DNA from: Candidatus Aminicenantota bacterium | GTDB lineage: Bacteria; Acidobacteriota; Aminicenantia; UBA2199 | DNA: 64,000 nucleotides | Assembly (NCBI GenBank): GCA_026393835.1 | Contig: JAPKZK010000150.1 | Location: 1 to 64,000 of the forward strand | Reading direction: 5' to 3' | Shown: piece by piece, positions 34,892 to 44,372 of the stretch | Layout of the letters: the number at the start of each line of letters is the position of its first letter | Numbering within the stretch: position 1 is the first letter of the stretch | The notes under the pieces: generated by a model | Told to the model about the DNA's origin: nothing | Databases searched by the model: none | What the model saw: only the letters and a program-made list of their open reading frames with translations | Translations under genes and position numbers: made by a program

Positions 34892-37120
34892 TTACAATTC
34901 TTTTTGATAGACTTTACTATTATTGAATTCATCGCTTACTTTGATGAAAATATATTTGTTTTTCCCGGCATCCATGTCTTTTAAGGTAAAATTGTAATTT
35001 TCCGACTTTGAATCGGCGATCAAGTCTACGGGGAAAACCGGGAACCACAACTCGCCGTCGTAGGAGTAAAATACGCCGGCCACTAACGAGGTTTTGTCGG
35101 CGACGGTGAAAACGGCCCGCCGGTGCGGTCCGGGCTGAAAGGAAAAATTAACCATCTCCGGGGCGGTGGAATCCACCAGGAAAGGAGAAGAGACCAGGCT
35201 GGCGGTTTCGGTCATGTCGGGCGGGTTGGCCAGGGAATCATCGGCGATAACTTTTAACCGGTATTCGCCGTCTTCGTACAGCCGGGTGTCCAGGATGGCC
35301 CGGGCAGCGGCGATATCTTCTTTGAAAAGAAGCCAGTTGGCGTCGGAGGTCTTCTTTAAATAAAGGTTGTATTTCAATTTGTCTTTATTGGGGTCGCCGG
35401 CCTCCCATTGAAGGGTTAAATAATGAGTGGCGGGTTCCTGGGGATTGGCGCCGGCGCCGCCCGCGGCTGCCGCGGCGGACATGGACATTACCGGCGAGGC
35501 GGAGAAGGAGGCGAATGGTTTTACCGGTTTCTTGATTACGATCTTTTTTAACTGCGGCCGTAAATTGGCTTGAACATAATAGACCCGGTAATTATTTAAG
35601 CGGGGCGAAGAGGAAGGATTGGTGGTGTTCAGAGCGGCTTTTACCTGGAAATACCGAACCCCCGGGGCGTCGATGCTGGAATTCTCGCTGTCGGTAAAAG
35701 GGGCGGACCATTTACTCCAGGCGGCGTCGGGAACATTGGAATTGCCGGTCCTGATGGTCAGGGACACGCCGGTCCCGGCGGGGATTTCGGCGTCCCAATA
35801 GATTTTCCCCAATTTGGACTGGATACCCAGGTCATAAATCTCGGAAAAGTAGTCGCCCCGGCTATTGACGGCGTCTTCGATGCCGGCGACGCCGGCGGAA
35901 TTGTTGGTAATGATTGTAAAACCCCTGTTCATGGCTTCGATCTTAAACACCTGGGCGGACTCGCTTTCATAAATAATGGTGTAACTGCCGTCTTTTTGAA
36001 CCCGGTATACCCGCCCGGAGTTGCCGGCGCCGATCAAGACGCTGTTTTCTTTTTGATCGTAACACACGCTGTAGATGTACTCGGTCCTGGAAGACCAGAC
36101 GGTTTCGGTTACGCCGTCGGGCCGCAGGCAGTAGAGTACGCTTTTTTCCAGGGGAATTTCCTCTTCCTCCTGTTCCTTTTTTTTCTTTTTTTCCAGGAAA
36201 GCTTCTACTTCGGCGTTATCCAGAATATTTTGTTTTTTGATGTCGCGGGTGGCGGAGAAGAAAATATTCCCGTCCTTGTCCTGGCAGATGCCGCGGATTT
36301 CCTCGAAGGGCGAATCGAAAAGAACCCTGGCCTTGGTATTATCCACCTGGTACAGGATTCCCTGGTCGCCGCTGCCGGCCAGTATGACGTCGGCTTTGGC
36401 GATATAAAGGCTGATGATATGGGTGTCTTCCGAGGTAAAGATTTTGTCGCCGACGCCGTCTTTGTTCACCCGGTAAATCCCGCCGGCGTTACCGGTGGCC
36501 AGGATGATATTGCCGGCTTTGTCTTCTTTAATATCCCAGATGTATTTTTCGTCCGGGTTGAAAAACTCTTTGACGTTTTTTCCTTTTTCGTTTTCGTTTC
36601 CTTTGGCTTGATTTTTGTCGATCTTGTAGAGTTTACCGTCGGGAGAGGTGCCGGCAAAGATATCGCCGTTACTTTTCACCAGCAGGGCGTAAACGTCCAG
36701 TTCATCGAACCGGCAAATTTCTTTGACCGTGTCTTCGTCGGCAGCGGCAGCGGTTGAAGTTGAGTCCGCGGCGCTTTTTTTTGCGCCGGCGCCGGTGGAC
36801 GCGGAGGACGCGGGGGTCGCCGCCGGCAGCCCGACTTTAAAAACCGATCCCTGGTGGCCCGTACCCACATAGATATCCCCGTTTTCGGCCGCGGCCAGCC
36901 CCAGGTAATATTCTCTTCCCGGCCCGGTGATGGCTTTTATTTTGGGACCGAGGAATAACGTCCCTTTGCTGTCCAGGCTGACGCCGCTGAACTTGCCTTT
37001 CTGGAAGGCTTCAAAATCCACGGCCCCTTTTTTTTTGACTTCCACCGGGAAAAGGTGGGCTGTGCAGCACACATATACGAACAATATTAATATTAGGATT
37101 GAAAAAGTTTTATTGGACAT
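34892..37120 (-). CDS. Exported beta-propeller protein with C-terminal beta-sandwich region
   Basis: 742 residues. The signal peptide (about 1-25) contains CC; the protein then has repeated propeller strands of the type GDIYVGTGHQGSVFKV, GDIFAGTSPDGKLYKID, GNIILATGNAGGIYRV and SVLIGAGNSGRVYRV. Low-complexity insertions (Ala/Ser/Thr near 110-135; Glu/Lys near 315-330) interrupt the blades. The last 300 residues look like fibronectin-like or discoidin-like beta domains. Starts 11 nt inside the end of the S55 peptidase gene, so translation is coupled. Possibly a periplasmic partner or substrate of that peptidase (inference). Confidence 0.6.
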   Translation of the reverse strand: MSNKTFSILILILFVYVCCTAHLFPVEVKKKGAVDFEAFQKGKFSGVSLDSKGTLFLGPKIKAITGPGREYYLGLAAAENGDIYVGTGHQGSVFKVGLPAATPASSASTGAGAKKSAADSTSTAAAADEDTVKEICRFDELDVYALLVKSNGDIFAGTSPDGKLYKIDKNQAKGNENEKGKNVKEFFNPDEKYIWDIKEDKAGNIILATGNAGGIYRVNKDGVGDKIFTSEDTHIISLYIAKADVILAGSGDQGILYQVDNTKARVLFDSPFEEIRGICQDKDGNIFFSATRDIKKQNILDNAEVEAFLEKKKKKEQEEEEIPLEKSVLYCLRPDGVTETVWSSRTEYIYSVCYDQKENSVLIGAGNSGRVYRVQKDGSYTIIYESESAQVFKIEAMNRGFTIITNNSAGVAGIEDAVNSRGDYFSEIYDLGIQSKLGKIYWDAEIPAGTGVSLTIRTGNSNVPDAAWSKWSAPFTDSENSSIDAPGVRYFQVKAALNTTNPSSSPRLNNYRVYYVQANLRPQLKKIVIKKPVKPFASFSASPVMSMSAAAAAGGAGANPQEPATHYLTLQWEAGDPNKDKLKYNLYLKKTSDANWLLFKEDIAAARAILDTRLYEDGEYRLKVIADDSLANPPDMTETASLVSSPFLVDSTAPEMVNFSFQPGPHRRAVFTVADKTSLVAGVFYSYDGELWFPVFPVDLIADSKSENYNFTLKDMDAGKNKYIFIKVSDEFNNSKVYQKEL

Positions 37121-39002
37121 CTGTATCTGACCTCGCTTTGATTTTTAATTTAAATATTTTTATCCCACTTACCACCGCCGGCACCGGGTACTGGTATTCG
37201 GTAATGGTGGAAAATTTCATCTCGCTTTGATCTTCCGATGTGGTATTATAGGAAAATACATTGTGCAGGCTTAAGGGGAGATTGGAATATTCGTTGCCTT
37301 TTATGAAAATACCTTCCCCGGGCGTCATCAATTTAAGATAGATGCGGTTGTTCTTTCTTATATTATTAATGGCCCTGATCAAAGTATTCAAATTAACCGG
37401 GAAATAATCGGTTTTTATATTTTTCGTTTCGAACCGAATCATCTCGTTTTTTCCGGCCACCATCAAATAGAATTCCGAACCGCTTTTCAGGTTGGGGGCC
37501 GTTATCTGCATCTGTTCCACCGGTTCATTGCCCCTTTCGTTCTTTAATTGGATGCGTATATCGATTAGTTCCCCGGGGTAGAACGCCTGTTTGGCCAGGA
37601 TGACATTTTCAATGGCGGTGCTGCTGACCCGTTCGGAGCCTTCTATCTCAAAATCCATTTTCTGGATTTTGATGGTCCGGTCTTTATTGTTCATCAGGAA
37701 AAAGTTGATGGCCAGCAGTAAGCCGCCGAATTCATCGGAAGCATTGATCCCGCTGAAGAGGTCATCGATAATGATATTTTTTTCATTTTCGATAAATATG
37801 GAGCCTTTTACCCGCAGCGACGAAAACCCGAATTGCTTGTATTCGGAAGAAAAGATATTGTCCAGGGAAATGCTTCCCAGTATGGGGGTTAATAAGGGGT
37901 GGTTGACCACTTCCATGTTGAATGTGCGGTTCCTGTTTTCCAGGAACACTTTTATGGGGATCATATAGGGGGTTTGGTCCAGGTCGGCCTGGACGGCGGA
38001 GAACCTGTCCTGCTGTACGGCGCCGATGGGGTTGCGACTGGCGGTTATTTTAAAGGAAGTCTGGTATGAAGGCACCACCGAGATGACCTCGGCCTTGTGC
38101 AGGGGGAAATCCACGGTCCCCAGGTTGAAAAAGGGGTGGCCGAACAGGTAGACCTTATTGCCCTTGACATAGGTTACGGTGCCGGACGCCGAGAATTCGA
38201 AATCCCCGCGGATCAGGGGTATGGCGACTGCATCGGCCGCATTTATTTCGTACATTTTCCGGTCGATTTTTATGTTCCTGGCGTCGAACCGGTCCTGCTT
38301 AAAATCTTTAAAACTGCCGGCCGGGCTGAGCATGGGGGTTAAGCCGGAAAGAACCGCGGGGTCAATGCCCTTATTGACGCCCAGCAAGCGAATGGGGGTT
38401 AAGGACGCATGGGGGGTGTAATTGATTCTCCGCGCCAGTTCCTTTTGCAGGAAGTCGGTAATGTATTTAATATTTTCTTTATCGAATTGGACTTTGATAT
38501 CCGAGATATCGATGGAAAAGGTGAGGTTATTGTATTCATCGGTTTTGAGGATGTCTTCGATGGGGGTGACGCCGCCGATAGGTCTCTTGGAAAAGGCAAA
38601 CCCATAGGAAATCGAACCGATGATTTTCCCGTCGATATAAGCGGGGCTGCCGCTCATACCGGCGATTATACCGGCTTCTTCCAGCACCGGCGACTCCAGT
38701 TCCACGATGATCAGGTTTTTGTCGGGCACGAATTTTTCCAGCACGCCCAATACTTTGAATTTAAAGGTTTCGATTTCAGTGCCTTTGAAAATCGTCTTGG
38801 CTTCTCCTGTCATGCCCGGCTTAATTTCCGACAATTTCATAATATCGGATATCCCCGGTTCCGCGGCATAAAGCCCCTGGCCCGGGCAGGCCCCCGGAGA
38901 TAGGAAAAACAACCCCCAACCGATTAGCAGCGCCAGGACCGCGGAAGCTGCAATCCTGTTTATTAACAGTCGTTTTGAATTTACGTTTACCGATTTACTC
39001 AT
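37110..39002 (-). CDS. SpoIVB-type (S55) serine peptidase, exported
   Basis: Start set at 39002 (MSKSVNVNSK) with ATGGAGATTGT upstream. After a signal anchor, a domain of about 200 residues carries the S55 signature EAGIIAGMSGSPAYIDGKIIG (the Ser of GMSGSP being the nucleophile) and later YLFGHPFFNLG. In Bacillus the S55 peptidase SpoIVB triggers SpoIVFB during sporulation; homologues in Gram-negative phyla have unknown substrates. The 350-residue C-terminal extension is beta-rich. Coupled to the propeller gene downstream. Confidence 0.8.
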   Translation of the reverse strand: MSKSVNVNSKRLLINRIAASAVLALLIGWGLFFLSPGACPGQGLYAAEPGISDIMKLSEIKPGMTGEAKTIFKGTEIETFKFKVLGVLEKFVPDKNLIIVELESPVLEEAGIIAGMSGSPAYIDGKIIGSISYGFAFSKRPIGGVTPIEDILKTDEYNNLTFSIDISDIKVQFDKENIKYITDFLQKELARRINYTPHASLTPIRLLGVNKGIDPAVLSGLTPMLSPAGSFKDFKQDRFDARNIKIDRKMYEINAADAVAIPLIRGDFEFSASGTVTYVKGNKVYLFGHPFFNLGTVDFPLHKAEVISVVPSYQTSFKITASRNPIGAVQQDRFSAVQADLDQTPYMIPIKVFLENRNRTFNMEVVNHPLLTPILGSISLDNIFSSEYKQFGFSSLRVKGSIFIENEKNIIIDDLFSGINASDEFGGLLLAINFFLMNNKDRTIKIQKMDFEIEGSERVSSTAIENVILAKQAFYPGELIDIRIQLKNERGNEPVEQMQITAPNLKSGSEFYLMVAGKNEMIRFETKNIKTDYFPVNLNTLIRAINNIRKNNRIYLKLMTPGEGIFIKGNEYSNLPLSLHNVFSYNTTSEDQSEMKFSTITEYQYPVPAVVSGIKIFKLKIKARSDTDVQ

Positions 39003-39067
39003 ACAATCTCCATTTTTTCGTCTTCGTTTTACTTGTTGCATCTTACATCATACGTTTTATTTCATTT

Positions 39068-39430
39068 TTATGTTTGCAGGTACTTTGAAATACCGTCGAA
39101 TAAGTCGGTGAACAGGAAAGGTTTAAAAATGATCCCGTCGACGCCGATCTGTTCCAGGAAATTTTCACTGCACCCTGTATCCCCGGTCAAAATGACAATG
39201 GGGACATTTGGGTCGATGTTATGGATTTTGGTAATAATGTTTTCCGCTTTAATCATTCCCAGGTTTCGATCCAGCAGGATTAAGTCGTAATGATACCTGG
39301 CCATCAAGTCCAATCCTTGTTCGGAAGTTTCCGCATCGTCGCATTGGACTAGTTCCATTGCCAGGAATTCTTTGACCATGTTCCTGATGGATTCTTCATC
39401 ATCGATGATTAAAATTTTTTTTGTACTCAT
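39068..39430 (-). CDS. Single-domain response regulator (CheY-like)
   Basis: 120 residues consisting only of a receiver domain: acidic pair IIDDEES (10-12), phosphoacceptor Asp54 in LILLDRNLG, switch Thr in VILTGD and Lys in IIFKPF. No output domain; the partner kinase is not adjacent. Confidence 0.88.
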   Translation of the reverse strand: MSTKKILIIDDEESIRNMVKEFLAMELVQCDDAETSEQGLDLMARYHYDLILLDRNLGMIKAENIITKIHNIDPNVPIVILTGDTGCSENFLEQIGVDGIIFKPFLFTDLFDGISKYLQT

Positions 39431-39598
39431 ATAAAACTCATCATAATAAAATTTCCAGAAGAAATCAAGTCCATTCGCATACTAACCCCATTTTTTTCCC
39501 CACTGCGTGGGTTTCCTATTGTAGTCTGCCCAAATTAAAATTTCTATTTTATAGGACAATATGAGAATTGCCGACAATAGGGTGCGGCGGCCGCCCGC

Positions 39599-39775
39599 TT
39601 AATAGACATAAAAGTCGTCGTCGTCTTTCTTTGCTTTTCGCCTGAATTTGTTGACGATTCTACCCAGGAAGTCTTCGAAGACGGCTTTTCCCAATATAAA
39701 GAGAACAAACCAGAGTATACCCCCGACGATCACAGCAAGAAGTAACAGTCCTAAATTAGCCCATATTTCATACAT
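39599..39775 (-). CDS. Small membrane protein, 58 residues
   Basis: A short frame starting at ATG 39775: MYEIWANLGLLLLAVIVGG and then WFVLFILGK form one or two membrane spans, followed by an amphipathic FEDFLGRIVNKFRRKAKK and an acidic DDDD end. The hydrophobic-basic-acidic layout is that of genuine small inner-membrane proteins. No strong ribosome site is visible, so it remains tentative. The stop lies in a CG-rich repeat shared with 29800-29823. Confidence 0.5.
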   Translation of the reverse strand: MYEIWANLGLLLLAVIVGGILWFVLFILGKAVFEDFLGRIVNKFRRKAKKDDDDFYVY

Positions 39776-39901
39776 GAATTATTAATAGCATATTACCAAA
39801 AAAAAAACAAGTAAAAAAATGAAAACCTTGATTTTTTTGGTAGTTCCCCCTGGTGTTTCTTTGCGCCTTCGCGCCTTTGTGGCTATTTTCATTTAGCAGA
39901 A

Positions 39902-40702
39902 TCAATATACCATCATGCTCAGGTAGGCCACGACCCGGTTGTAATCGCCCATTACTACGCCGGAGTTGGTATAGTCGATCACTTCGGCCTTTGTGGCCCC
40001 AAGCGCCTTTGCCGCCGCCAACATAACCACAGTACCGGCCATTCCGCACATGGAGATTCGCTCCATCATCACCGCGTTGTACAAACCTTCCGGGTCCAAA
40101 TTTTCAATTTTAGCGATGGCGTTTTTATCTTTGTCCCTGGCCCGCTCAGCGCTGATGTAATGGCTCATATCCGTGGATGCCACGATTAATACATCCGGGT
40201 TGTCCTTCACCAGGGCCGCGATTTCTTTCCCGGCGTCCACCAGCCGTTTTATATCGGCCAGGGCAATGCTAATGGGCAGTATTCGTGCATTGGGATTGAT
40301 GTATTTGATAAACGGCGACTGCACCTCGATGGAGTGTTCCTGGCTGGAAGCGATCGTATCGACCTTGAATAAGGCCGACGCGGCGGTCAGCTTCTCTCTT
40401 AGCTCTTGCGCGATTTGGACTTCCCCTAACGGCGTCTTCCAGTAATCATGCCCATCCACGGCAAAAGCATGACCGATGTTGTGATGATTGACCCCTAAAA
40501 TGATCACGGTCCCGGGGATTTCGACGGCGCCGAAACCTTTCCCGGCGCAGCGGCCGGAAAACACGTAACCGGCATGGGGTACGATCAAGCCCACAGCCTT
40601 TTTTTTCGTCTCCGCGAACCGGATATGTTTTCCCAGTTCTTCATTAAGGATAGATGGATTCCCAGGATAAAAACTCCCGGAAACAACAGGTTCTCGTATC
40701 AT
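39902..40702 (-). CDS. MEMO family protein (AmmeMemoRadiSam system protein B)
   Basis: 266 residues. MEMO motifs: VSGSFYPGNP at the start, IVPHAGYVFSGRCAG, LGVNHHNIGHAFAV, EHSIEVQSPF and ASTDMSHYISAERA. The conserved His/Asp/Cys set (HAGY, NHH, CGMAG) forms the metal-binding dioxygenase-like site. Usually found with AMMECR1 and a radical SAM protein, neither of which is adjacent here. Confidence 0.9.
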   Translation of the reverse strand: MIREPVVSGSFYPGNPSILNEELGKHIRFAETKKKAVGLIVPHAGYVFSGRCAGKGFGAVEIPGTVIILGVNHHNIGHAFAVDGHDYWKTPLGEVQIAQELREKLTAASALFKVDTIASSQEHSIEVQSPFIKYINPNARILPISIALADIKRLVDAGKEIAALVKDNPDVLIVASTDMSHYISAERARDKDKNAIAKIENLDPEGLYNAVMMERISMCGMAGTVVMLAAAKALGATKAEVIDYTNSGVVMGDYNRVVAYLSMMVY

Positions 40703-40817
40703 TTTTCACCTCGCTGTCTCGTTTATATACAACTTTTTTGGAAAAAAATCAAGATCAAGCTATGGACTTTTTTTTATTTTTCAGGTATTATAATTACGAA
40801 TGGATGGAGGTAATCAC

Positions 40818-41054
40818 ATGTCGATGAGTAATAAACGAAGCATCGCCGCATATATTGGGAAAGACCGGCTGACAGGTTTATATATCGGGATTATCCCGGC
40901 AATCCCCGGGGCCCATACCCAGGGAGAAACCCTGGATGAACTTCATAAAAACCTGAAAGAAGTGGTGAGAATGTGCTTAAAACAAATGACGCCGGAGGAA
41001 AAAGAACGGCTGCCTGAATTCGTGGGCATCCAACAGGTGGAGGTAGGGCTGTGA
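40818..41054 (+). CDS. hicB: HicB-like antitoxin
   Basis: 78 residues from ATG 40818, which has ATGGAGGTAATCAC before it. The partial RNase-H-like HicB fold is visible in IAAYIGKDRLTGLYIGIIPAIPGAHTQG-type strands and the helix ETLDELHKNLKEVVRMCL. Neutralises HicA; antitoxin-first order. GTGA overlap with the toxin gene shows coupling. Confidence 0.8.
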   Translation: MSMSNKRSIAAYIGKDRLTGLYIGIIPAIPGAHTQGETLDELHKNLKEVVRMCLKQMTPEEKERLPEFVGIQQVEVGL

Positions 41055-41290
41055 ACGACTTACCCCTGATCCCCAAACGCCGGACAATGGAGAAACTCCT
41101 GCTCCACCTGGGATTTAAAAAAATAACCCAGCAAAAATGCCATACGATTTACAAGCACCAGGACGGCCGGGTGACCACGCTGCCCGGTTATCGCGGTAAA
41201 AAACTGGCCTTCCCCCTGCTCAAACTAATCCTGAAGGAGATTAATCTCGCCGCCCCACAGTATAATGAACTAATGAAACTCTGGGACTAA
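41051..41290 (+). CDS. hicA: HicA-like mRNA interferase toxin
   Basis: 79 residues from GTG 41051, overlapping the antitoxin stop by 4 nt. The double-stranded RNA-binding-like fold is seen: LHLGFKKITQQKCHTIYKH (catalytic His in the HicA position), TTLPGYRGKKLAFPLLKLILKE. Cleaves mRNA when the antitoxin is lost; used as a stabilisation or stress module. Confidence 0.82.
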   Translation: MNDLPLIPKRRTMEKLLLHLGFKKITQQKCHTIYKHQDGRVTTLPGYRGKKLAFPLLKLILKEINLAAPQYNELMKLWD

Positions 41291-41318
41291 TAGAAAAGCC
41301 GGGCGTCAGGTCGCCGGA

Positions 41319-42635
41319 TTAAAGGGAGATATCGGCCCCGATGGCAAAGGCAAACGTTTTATTCGTCGTTTTCACATCGAGATCCAGGGGATATGCGGCC
41401 AGTGCTTTAATCGTTTCATCCTTCCAGATGGTCGTACTCATACCCACATTCAATTTGACCTTGTCGGTTAAGGCATAGCTGAAACCGGCGCCCAGGTTGC
41501 AGTTATCCGAGTATAAAACCTCGAAAGCCCCCACAGTGGTGAAATAGCCGGCCATATCCCGGAAGTCGAATACGGTATAGAGAAAACCTGTACTTACCTG
41601 GAATTTCGGGTTGACCCGGTAGGCCAGGCAAGCGCCCATGGAGTAACAGTCGCCGGCCATTTTTGCATATTCCAATTCTCCTAGCGGTGTTATCAATGTT
41701 CCCCAATCCGCCTGTTTTTGGAAAAAATAGTTAAAGTCCGCCTCAGCCCTGAGATTGTCGGTAATATCATAGGAGACGCCGACGCCCAACATGGCCGGCA
41801 GGTCTCTCCGGCTTTTGTCGCCCTGGGAAATAAGCATACCTTCAAAACTATCCGTAATAATATCCGCCGTCAGTTCCAGTTTTACTTTCGTTTCGTAACG
41901 AATACCGATATTAAGGCCTTTCAGCGGGAAGATATCGACCCCGATAATCCCGCCTATTCCACTGCCGGTCATTTTGGCGTTAAGGTCTAATGCCGCACCC
42001 GGTATTACCCCGGACGAATCCGCCGCGGTTAATCCCAGTTTAGTGGTATTTTTCACATCGATATAGCGCAGCCCACCGGCAATCGAAATAAAGTCGCTGA
42101 TGGCGTAAGCGCCGCCGGCAGTAAAGGTGAGGTAAAGCGAAGTGGCCTTGAGAAAATCATTCTTAAAATGATCGTAAAGGCCCCCGAACTGGGGAATCAC
42201 GCTGTACCCCAGGAGTTTGGTGTTGATAGAGCCATGAGGATAATCGACCACGGCCCCGCCGGCAGGTAAATAAATCCCGCCGAATAACGCCCACCTGTCT
42301 TTTTTATACGCCGCATAGAAATTCGGTATGAACGGATCGATCCCGTCCTGGGAGTAGGTTTCCTTGCCCATGCCCAGGTCGAAGCCGTGCTCCGGTTTCC
42401 GGATCAGGGTCTGGTTGCTGATGTTAAAGTGAAACCCATCCGCCAGTTTGATGAGCCCCGCCGGGTTGTAAACGACAATATCCACGGCGTCCAGGGCGGC
42501 GTTCCGGTTGGATAACCGTATCCATTCCGCGCTCATGTTGGTCAGGTTATCTATCTGACCAAAGAGTACTGTAGAACCGGTAAACAATAAAACGCCTACT
42601 ATCAGCAGGCAAAATACGTTAAAATTTGTTTTCAT
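41319..42635 (-). CDS. OmpP1/FadL family outer-membrane transporter
   Basis: 438 residues. Signal peptide ends near VLFGQ. The hatch and barrel words SAEWIRLSNRNAALDAVD, VVYNPAGLIKLADGFHFNISNQ, FPNFYAAYKKDRWALFGG-like and the terminal FAFAIGADISL with alternating hydrophobic residues match FadL-type long-chain-fatty-acid or aromatic-compound channels. It shows that the cell has an outer membrane. Confidence 0.88.
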   Translation of the reverse strand: MKTNFNVFCLLIVGVLLFTGSTVLFGQIDNLTNMSAEWIRLSNRNAALDAVDIVVYNPAGLIKLADGFHFNISNQTLIRKPEHGFDLGMGKETYSQDGIDPFIPNFYAAYKKDRWALFGGIYLPAGGAVVDYPHGSINTKLLGYSVIPQFGGLYDHFKNDFLKATSLYLTFTAGGAYAISDFISIAGGLRYIDVKNTTKLGLTAADSSGVIPGAALDLNAKMTGSGIGGIIGVDIFPLKGLNIGIRYETKVKLELTADIITDSFEGMLISQGDKSRRDLPAMLGVGVSYDITDNLRAEADFNYFFQKQADWGTLITPLGELEYAKMAGDCYSMGACLAYRVNPKFQVSTGFLYTVFDFRDMAGYFTTVGAFEVLYSDNCNLGAGFSYALTDKVKLNVGMSTTIWKDETIKALAAYPLDLDVKTTNKTFAFAIGADISL

Positions 42636-42820
42636 TATATACCTCCAGCCAATTCATTATTACTATACCAGGAAAAAAAATATTTTTCAATCTCTATCCC
42701 GAGTTTCGTAGGGGCAGACCGCAACCCCGCGTGTCTACCCAATTTCATGTCATGACAGCGGAAGGAGAAAAAAGGTGACGATTTTTCTCAAATAAAAATG
42801 ATGAATTTTAATTTTTCCTC

Positions 42821-42849
42821 TTGTATTTAAATCAAAGATGCGTTATAGT
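42821..42849 (+). promoter_or_regulatory. Promoter of XRE regulator 2
   Basis: TTGTAT (42821-42826), 17-nt spacer, TATAGT (42844-42849), 47 nt before the start codon. Confidence 0.55.
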
Positions 42850-42896
42850 AATTGGCGTAACAAATAAGAATAAAATATATTGGCAAGGTAAAAAAT

Positions 42897-43514
42897 ATGG
42901 AAGAAATAATTAAAGACAAAAATGAAAAAATGAGTCAAGAAAACCAGGAAACAAAGACCCCCGGTACTCTCGAAGAGAACGCCGGGGTAAAAATGACGGG
43001 AACAACCGGGGCGGCAGTCGACGCGGAAGCAGGGATTGAAAGGGAAATAGACGAAGAAGAATTAGAGAATCCCATGAAAATAGAAATCGGCAAAAGGTTC
43101 CGTCGATTCAGGGAATCGATTAATAAAGCCCAGCATGAACTGGCCGCGGAGTTGAATATCTACCAATCCACTATTACCAATATCGAACGGGGGAAAACGT
43201 TTCCCAACATCAGGTACCTGATACATTTCTATAAAAAATACCAACTGAATATTAACTGGCTGCTGACCAATGACGGCGACATGCTGGTGTACCATTATCA
43301 TACCAACCCCAATGCCGTTTCCGTAATGGATTGCCATATCCGCTACAATGACCCCAAGTATATGCAGTATGCTGAGCTTTTCAATTACATGCAGGTCCCT
43401 GAAATCGAGCAGGTAATGCTTGCACGTTTAACTGAGTCAAAGGCCTTGTTCAGGGATCAAATAGCGGAATTTTATGCCAGGGAGGCTGCAAAAGAACAAA
43501 ACGAGGATATTTAA
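42897..43514 (+). CDS. XRE-family HTH regulator with acidic N-terminal tail
   Basis: 205 residues. A disordered, charged N-terminal 60 residues precede the HTH (KIEIGKRFRRFRESINKAQH, ELAAELNIYQSTITNIERGK, LIHFYKKYQLNINWLLTNDG). The C-terminal 75 residues are helical (YAELFNYMQVPEIEQVMLAR). An internal start at about 43074 (MKIEIGKRF) cannot be excluded, since only AAGGTAAAAAAT precedes ATG 42897. Shares the NI-(L)-WL word with the regulator at 26337. Confidence 0.78.
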   Translation: MEEIIKDKNEKMSQENQETKTPGTLEENAGVKMTGTTGAAVDAEAGIEREIDEEELENPMKIEIGKRFRRFRESINKAQHELAAELNIYQSTITNIERGKTFPNIRYLIHFYKKYQLNINWLLTNDGDMLVYHYHTNPNAVSVMDCHIRYNDPKYMQYAELFNYMQVPEIEQVMLARLTESKALFRDQIAEFYAREAAKEQNEDI

Positions 43515-43540
43515 GGTCAGCGTCAGTCATCAAAAGGATC

Positions 43541-44245
43541 TTACTTTTCCAATTTGATGATGAGTTTTAACGCCTGGTCCTTAACCTCCAGTTCTTTTTT
43601 AATGCTTTGATAACCGGGTTTTACAACTTCCAGGGTGTATTTCCCGGGTTCTAAGCGCAGGTTGTCGATGGCCCCGCTCTCGGGCGAGATTCCCCAAAAT
43701 TTCCCGTTCAAATAAATGGCCGCTTCTTTAGGTTCGATTTGCAGCGTCACATTAACCGGTTCCAATCTTGTGCTATCGGGTTCTTCCATTTCCTCTTCGG
43801 CTTTTGCGGGGGGTTCTTGCGCGGGCTCGATTTTCGGTACAGGCTTATATTCAGGCGCCGCCAATTTCGGCTTTGGCTCTTCGCCCGTACTTTTCTTCAC
43901 CGGGGGTTGGTAATAGGACCTCTCTTTTATTAAATTTACCCGGATTGTGATGTCCGGCGTCGAGTAGCCGGAGAGATTGATCACTTCTTCCGTATATCCA
44001 TCTTTCTTGACCACCAGTTCATGGTTCCTGGAGTGAAGCCGCAAGGGGGAGCCGGCGGAAGCAAACTCGTACGCCGCGCCGATAAACTTCCCATCCAGCA
44101 GCACATCGGCGTCATCCGGGTTCACCAGCAAGACCACCCGGTAATCCGAATAATTCACATCCCATTCGTCATAGGGGAAATGAAACGTGCACCCCGCCAT
44201 TATGAGAATTGAAACCACGATCCATGCATAAACTATCTTTTTCAT
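43541..44245 (-). CDS. PEGA-domain lipoprotein
   Basis: 234 residues. Lipobox LIMAGC (Cys19). Two PEGA-like beta domains, one near 38-110 (VNPDDADVLLDGKFIGAA...VVKKDGYTEEVI) and one near 165-232 (EPKEAAIYLNGKFWGIS...VVKPGYQSIKKEL), joined by a Pro/Glu/Lys linker. Membrane-anchored periplasmic protein of structural or binding role. AGGAGGCATTACA precedes ATG. Confidence 0.82.
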   Translation of the reverse strand: MKKIVYAWIVVSILIMAGCTFHFPYDEWDVNYSDYRVVLLVNPDDADVLLDGKFIGAAYEFASAGSPLRLHSRNHELVVKKDGYTEEVINLSGYSTPDITIRVNLIKERSYYQPPVKKSTGEEPKPKLAAPEYKPVPKIEPAQEPPAKAEEEMEEPDSTRLEPVNVTLQIEPKEAAIYLNGKFWGISPESGAIDNLRLEPGKYTLEVVKPGYQSIKKELEVKDQALKLIIKLEK

Positions 44246-44275
44246 TGTAATGCCTCCTTATAATGTGAAAATTCT

Positions 44276-44300
44276 AAAACCTGTTCGAGGCAGGTTTTTT
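44276..44300. terminator. Bidirectional hairpin terminator
   Basis: AAAACCTG (44276-44283) and CAGGTTTT (44291-44298) pair around a 7-nt loop, with a T6 run on the plus strand and TTTT on the minus strand. It ends the leftward polyferredoxin operon before the lipoprotein gene. Confidence 0.65.
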
Positions 44301-44372
44301 AGGTATAATAACAGCAATTCTAATGCCAGGAGAACCGGTTCAAGCTGTCACCTTTTCAGGACATGCCCGGAC

